From Methanoregulaceae archaeon (lineage in GTDB: Archaea > Halobacteriota > Methanomicrobia > Methanomicrobiales > Methanospirillaceae), in contig JACTUB010000001.1 in NCBI GenBank assembly GCA_015660885.1, forward strand, positions 124,001-188,000: a DNA stretch of 64,000 nucleotides. Direction: 5' to 3'. The first letter of the stretch is position 1. Each line of letters starts with the position of its first letter. The notes beneath the pieces were generated by a model. It was not told where the DNA came from. It saw only the letters and a list, made by a program, of their open reading frames with translations, and ran no database searches. A program made the position numbers and the translations under genes. Below are positions 59,814-64,000 of this stretch, piece after piece.

Positions 59814-62163
59814 AGAGGTCCTTCCTCACCTTTTCGATAACCGCTTCAGGATCGCGGTGATAGGAGATGAGAATCTTGGCAACATCCTTGTAGTGCCTGA
59901 TCTTTTTAATCCGCATCCACTCGAGCACTTCCTGACGGCGTTTCAATTCTTCGCGCATCCGGTTCTCACTCCACCCCTTCGCTTCCATGATTTCTTCAAG
60001 AAGATAGGACTTCCCTGAGTAAGTGATCTCATCAGTCGCTGACCGCCACTTGAAGACCTCATTGGTAATAAGTTCATTTGTCCTCGGGTCAATATCCAGA
60101 ATCTCAACTATCTGCTTGCTCCTTCTGATGCGTTTGCCACCAACCCGTCCCTGCACCTGAATACAGACGAAATCAAGAGCGGACAGCATGTTTCGCGGAA
60201 CATCCATCGGAGGGTTTTCGATACGGTGGACTACACTTGCCACAGAATCTGCATGGATGGTAGAATAGGTGGTATGCCCGGTACTCATTGCCTGGAAAAG
60301 GGTCTGGCATTCCTTGCCACGGACTTCTCCCACGAGGATGTATTCCGGACGCTGCCGCATTGCAGCACGCAGGAGCTCATACATATTAATCTCACCTCTT
60401 CCCGACGTATCAAATGAGTCGCGGGTAACACTCGGAATCCAGTTCGGGTGGGGGAGCTTCAGTTCACGGGTGTCTTCAAGGGAGACAATCTTAGATAACG
60501 GGGGTATGAAAAGGGAGACAGCATTGAGGGATGTAGTCTTACCGGATGCCGTTCCGCCGGCAAAGATTGCAGATTTGCCGTTCTCGACGCACAGCCAGAT
60601 ATATGCAATCGAAAGCGGAGCGAATGTTCGCCATTCAATAAGATCGGTCGGCGTGATCGGCTCGTCCTTAAATTTACGGATGGTAAAGGTAGAACCGTGA
60701 GCGGTTACTTCCTGACCCAGAGTCATCTGGATACGTGATCCGTCCTGCATGGTTGAATCAAGAATGGGTTGTGATATTGAGATGTATTTACCCGAACGCT
60801 GGGCAAGCTTCGTTACAAACGAGTCGAGTTCTTCGGCATTCGTGTATGAAAGAGTGGTTTTCATCGACTCGTAGTTGGCATGATATACAAAGAGTGAAGT
60901 ATGGACTCCGTCACATGAAATATCTTCAATGTATTTGTCGTGCATTATCGCATCGATAAGCCCGTCCCCGAGGAAATCTTTATGCATATTGTAGAGGATA
61001 ACCTCACGCTGGACCGGGGTAAGCTTGATACCAAAATCAAGAATAATATCAGTAGCAGCAGCCCGCAGTTTTATACCGGCTTCTTCCTTGGAGATGTCCT
61101 TTGTGTTGATATCGAGCGTCTCAAACAGGCGTACCTTTAACTCCTTTAGCAGTTCTTTCTCCGGATCGGTGAGAAGGGGTTCGAGCACCGAGTACGTGTA
61201 TTCGTGTGTTGCATGATCGTATATGATCTGGACATATGCATACGGCGGGTTCACCGGGTAGATCTCCACCTCTTCAATTCCTGGAGAAGGTTTGAAGGAG
61301 ATATCAACAAGCGGACCATGTGTCTTGGGATCATATTCCTCAAGAGTAGTATGGATGGCCTTGAAAAGAGAGGTGAACCAGGATTTTTTGGATTCAAATC
61401 TGGGTTTTGCCAGTCCTATATCCGCTTCAATATCAAGATCCTTGAAGCCGGCAGTGGAGAAATTTTTCTTCCAGATTTCATCGAAGTCGGGTGGCAGGGT
61501 ACCCGTCCCTTCAAATGCACTAATACGTCCATGTAGTTTGAGTTCATCAATTTTGAAGGATACACCTTTGGGAAGGATGAGACCGGAGAAATCCGAGATC
61601 TGATCAACATTGACAATCTTTTTGTCAGCATCCGTCACGGGTTCAATCTCTGGTGGTGATGTGGATGTCGTTTTTATGGATTTTGACCTCACGGCTGCCT
61701 TGGGATCTTCATCGATTATCTGGATCTCATTGTTATTTACAGCGCTATCTCGTGAAACATGAGGCTGGTTCGACACCCTGCCGGCCAGCAGTTTTTCCAG
61801 GGATTCCCGTGTGTTTTTTCCTTCATTCTCCTGATCGGATTCGGCGGGAGTTGATTGTAAGGTCTGTGCGGATTGATCGGTTTTTTTCTGCTGACCGTCA
61901 GCTTCAGAAAATTCAAGATCCCTAGGTGATGATGGTGCGGTTGCCGGAGGTTCCTCCTCATCCGGCATGCTCATTTTTTTCTTAAGAGCGGTGAAATCGC
62001 CAATATCGGATGTAGGCTCACCAACCATAGGAGTATGGGACTGAGCTGCAGTTTCTTTTGGTTTCTGTGTCTCCTCATCTTTTTTGGTTCCTTTAATCAT
62101 CCTGATGAGGGAGTTTACATCTTCCAGTGATTCATCGTCATCTTTGTTCAATCCAGACATCAC
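59806..62163 (-). CDS. Type II/IV secretion ATPase (GspE/FlaI family)
   Basis: AIFAGGTASGKTTSLNAVSLFIPP Walker A, ILVGEVRGKECQTLFQAMSTGHTTYSTIHADS; about 190 aa charged N-terminal extension. Confidence 0.92.
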   Translation of the reverse strand: MMSGLNKDDDESLEDVNSLIRMIKGTKKDEETQKPKETAAQSHTPMVGEPTSDIGDFTALKKKMSMPDEEEPPATAPSSPRDLEFSEADGQQKKTDQSAQTLQSTPAESDQENEGKNTRESLEKLLAGRVSNQPHVSRDSAVNNNEIQIIDEDPKAAVRSKSIKTTSTSPPEIEPVTDADKKIVNVDQISDFSGLILPKGVSFKIDELKLHGRISAFEGTGTLPPDFDEIWKKNFSTAGFKDLDIEADIGLAKPRFESKKSWFTSLFKAIHTTLEEYDPKTHGPLVDISFKPSPGIEEVEIYPVNPPYAYVQIIYDHATHEYTYSVLEPLLTDPEKELLKELKVRLFETLDINTKDISKEEAGIKLRAAATDIILDFGIKLTPVQREVILYNMHKDFLGDGLIDAIMHDKYIEDISCDGVHTSLFVYHANYESMKTTLSYTNAEELDSFVTKLAQRSGKYISISQPILDSTMQDGSRIQMTLGQEVTAHGSTFTIRKFKDEPITPTDLIEWRTFAPLSIAYIWLCVENGKSAIFAGGTASGKTTSLNAVSLFIPPLSKIVSLEDTRELKLPHPNWIPSVTRDSFDTSGRGEINMYELLRAAMRQRPEYILVGEVRGKECQTLFQAMSTGHTTYSTIHADSVASVVHRIENPPMDVPRNMLSALDFVCIQVQGRVGGKRIRRSKQIVEILDIDPRTNELITNEVFKWRSATDEITYSGKSYLLEEIMEAKGWSENRMREELKRRQEVLEWMRIKKIRHYKDVAKILISYHRDPEAVIEKVRKDLYE

Positions 62164-62336
62164 CCGTTAGACCTAGTTCTAGATCTAGATCTCCTTTTAT
62201 ATTAAATGATTTTTTTTATTTTTATTTGATACTTTTGTTTATTACATTTTATTGTATTTATGCTTTTGTTATTTTAATAATGAATAAGACGGCCGATTTT
62301 TATAAATAAAAATTATTTTCAATCCTGAATGTTCAC

Positions 62337-63065
62337 TTAGTTCTCGGAAAGCTCTGACTGGATACTTTTTAAAACAACTCGGATAAGGCCGAGGTGTGCA
62401 TCTGCGGTGGTAAAAATGCACATGAAGATATCCCCGCATGGCGCAATAATAAATTTGTTCTCATCAGTTTCGAGAATCATCTGATCTAGGAAGCCGATTT
62501 TCATATCCTTTGCAATTTTTGTCCCTGCCCGCATGAGATCCTCGGCCGAGGCCGCTACATGTTCAAAATCAGCATCACCTACGCACTGGATAGGAAATCC
62601 TTCAAAAAATGCAGAAACTGCAATAACTCCAGTAAGATTTTTAATCTTTTTTAATGTTTTTCTATCAAGACGATGAGGTAATTCCGGGATCCCGCTGGTT
62701 TCTGTACGGGGCTCAGAAGCATCTGGAAATGCCAGAGTCCCTATGAATAATCCCTCTTCGTGAGATATCTGAACAGCTCGGGAAAATTCTGTTTCAGAAT
62801 ATTTTCGCAGGTTGAACGTCGCCACGGTGTCAGAAATTTCATTTGACTCCATTGTCAGATGATAGAGAGCAGATTTTCCACGAAAAATCGCATTATTATT
62901 TTTCAAATACGCTCCAACCAGTTTCCCATAATCATTAAGAATAAAACCATGCCCAGATTCAGTTATAATCTCGAGCAATCCACGGAAGGTCGTCAGGTAC
63001 TGGAGTAATCCATCCTTCTGAGGATTTGTGACAGACTCTTCAACAATTCCTGCAGGTAATCTCAT
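62337..63065 (-). CDS. Hypothetical protein in the pilus-operon neighbourhood, possible roadblock-like C-terminal half
   Basis: 242 aa; C-terminal LTGVIAVSAFFEGFPIQCVGDADFEHVAASAEDLMRAGTKIAKDM resembles roadblock/LC7. Confidence 0.65.
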   Translation of the reverse strand: MRLPAGIVEESVTNPQKDGLLQYLTTFRGLLEIITESGHGFILNDYGKLVGAYLKNNNAIFRGKSALYHLTMESNEISDTVATFNLRKYSETEFSRAVQISHEEGLFIGTLAFPDASEPRTETSGIPELPHRLDRKTLKKIKNLTGVIAVSAFFEGFPIQCVGDADFEHVAASAEDLMRAGTKIAKDMKIGFLDQMILETDENKFIIAPCGDIFMCIFTTADAHLGLIRVVLKSIQSELSEN

Positions 63066-63083
63066 ATAGATAAGAAGCGGAGA

Positions 63084-63431
63084 TCAGAGGGCTGCAATAA
63101 GCCGGACCTTATTCTTTTTTAATTCATATCTGATTCTTCCGATATTGGCCGTTGTATCTGCAACAATGGCAATCAGTTCATCACCGGAAAGTGGTGAGAG
63201 TATAATAGGCCCTTTTTCCAGTTCGACGAGCATTTGCGAGAGTTCTCCTTTTCCCAGTGTATTTCCCATTGCTTCTGAAGTACCGAGACCTGTTGAAGCC
63301 ATAGCACCCAGTGCTTCTATATCCACTTTGCCGGAAACAGCACTTTCAATAACAAACCCGTCTCTTCCTACTACAACCGCAGCTGAAACCCCTTCCACTT
63401 TCAGAAATTCCTCCAATAATGGCTTTAGCAT
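63084..63431 (-). CDS. Roadblock/LC7 domain protein
   Basis: EGVSAAVVVGRDGFVIESAVSGKVDIEALGAMASTGLGTSEAMG...; start at MLKPLLEEF. Confidence 0.85.
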   Translation of the reverse strand: MLKPLLEEFLKVEGVSAAVVVGRDGFVIESAVSGKVDIEALGAMASTGLGTSEAMGNTLGKGELSQMLVELEKGPIILSPLSGDELIAIVADTTANIGRIRYELKKNKVRLIAAL

Positions 63432-63659
63432 TTCTTTGCCCCCACATAAATGATTCTCTCTTGTTTTTTTTCTATTAAAATGTTGGTCTTTTCTTTTATT
63501 TTCGGACAAAACAGGACAATTGCGTAAAAATACCAAAATAGCACGTCAATTTTTCAGAATTGGTGAATGGGTTATATCATTAAAATATTCAAAAGCGCGC
63601 ACTTCCATCGTCCGATCAAAACGAAACTATATAGTAGGTAATCGTAACAATACAACATA

Positions 63660-64000
63660 ATGCAACTCCCGCGGGGCACATTCCGTTACATAAAAAAAGA
63701 CTCGAAGCTGGGGGGGATTCTTGACGAACTCCAGCTGATGAAATTTACCGGGATCTGCACCATCTCTTTTGGATCAGCAAATGGATCACTTGTATTTAAA
63801 TCTGGTAAACGTATACTTGCGGAATTCCGTAACATCTGTGGCGATGCTGCCCTGGATGAATTTCAGAAGATTGCCGGAGAAAATGTAGACGCATCAGTAT
63901 CCACCATGGATGATACACAGATCGAGCTGTCGCTTGAATTCAATAAATCCTGTCGCATCGGTAGAGGGGGAAAGTCAGAACAATCTCCATTTTCTCCCGC
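63660..64000 (+). CDS. Hypothetical protein, 3'-truncated by the window edge
   Basis: ATG at 63660, open to the window end (MQLPRGTFRYIKKDSKLGGILDELQLMKFTGICTISFGSANGSLVFKSGKRILAEFRN...). Confidence 0.75.
   Translation, partial: MQLPRGTFRYIKKDSKLGGILDELQLMKFTGICTISFGSANGSLVFKSGKRILAEFRNICGDAALDEFQKIAGENVDASVSTMDDTQIELSLEFNKSCRIGRGGKSEQSPFSP

Noticed and set aside
62163-62200. CTAGATCTAGATCT short tandem/palindromic stretch upstream of the secretion ATPase
   Set aside because: Short and AT-rich; could be a chance promoter-region repeat, with no support for function.
1-64000. CRISPR arrays
   Set aside because: No regularly spaced short identical repeats were seen on reading the intergenic regions; a dedicated search was not run.

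Overview
The window looks like a euryarchaeal chromosome segment, most consistent with a Methanomicrobiales-type methanogen. The evidence is gene content: archaeal ribosomal proteins L21e, L31e, L39e, LX and S19e, aIF6, aSUI1, Pus10/TrmY, SRP54/FtsY, an HdrA-like protein, a coenzyme F390 synthetase-like protein, and an archaeal pilus-type secretion ATPase. Most of it is ordinary housekeeping sequence: CoA and lipid biosynthesis, translation and protein-targeting operons, xseAB, CobQ, and a pilus/secretion operon. Two tRNA genes are present, Arg(CCT) on - and Glu(CTC) on +. I saw no rRNA, CRISPR array or intact transposase. The accessory signals are: (1) an AT-rich island (about 36.1-40.3 kb) of four uncharacterised genes, one with a HEPN-like R-N-x3-H motif, flanked by imperfect direct repeats and abutting a truncated P-type ATPase fragment; this is my best candidate for an undescribed system, possibly defence. 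(2) A 3.02-kb segment (24580-27599) with perfect 19-bp terminal inverted repeats and a 4-bp flanking direct repeat, carrying a TIGR02391-like gene and a REC-PAS protein. (3) An exact 18-nt copy of the tRNA-Glu 3' end about 7.3 kb downstream of the tRNA, plus a degenerate copy in between, suggesting an old integration at the tRNA. (4) A 16-bp-arm near-perfect palindrome between a GTPase gene and tRNA-Glu. (5) Several gene remnants (Hsp20, HsdM, SDR, DUF362, P-type ATPase). Product names are family-level judgements made by reading the translations; no database search was run.
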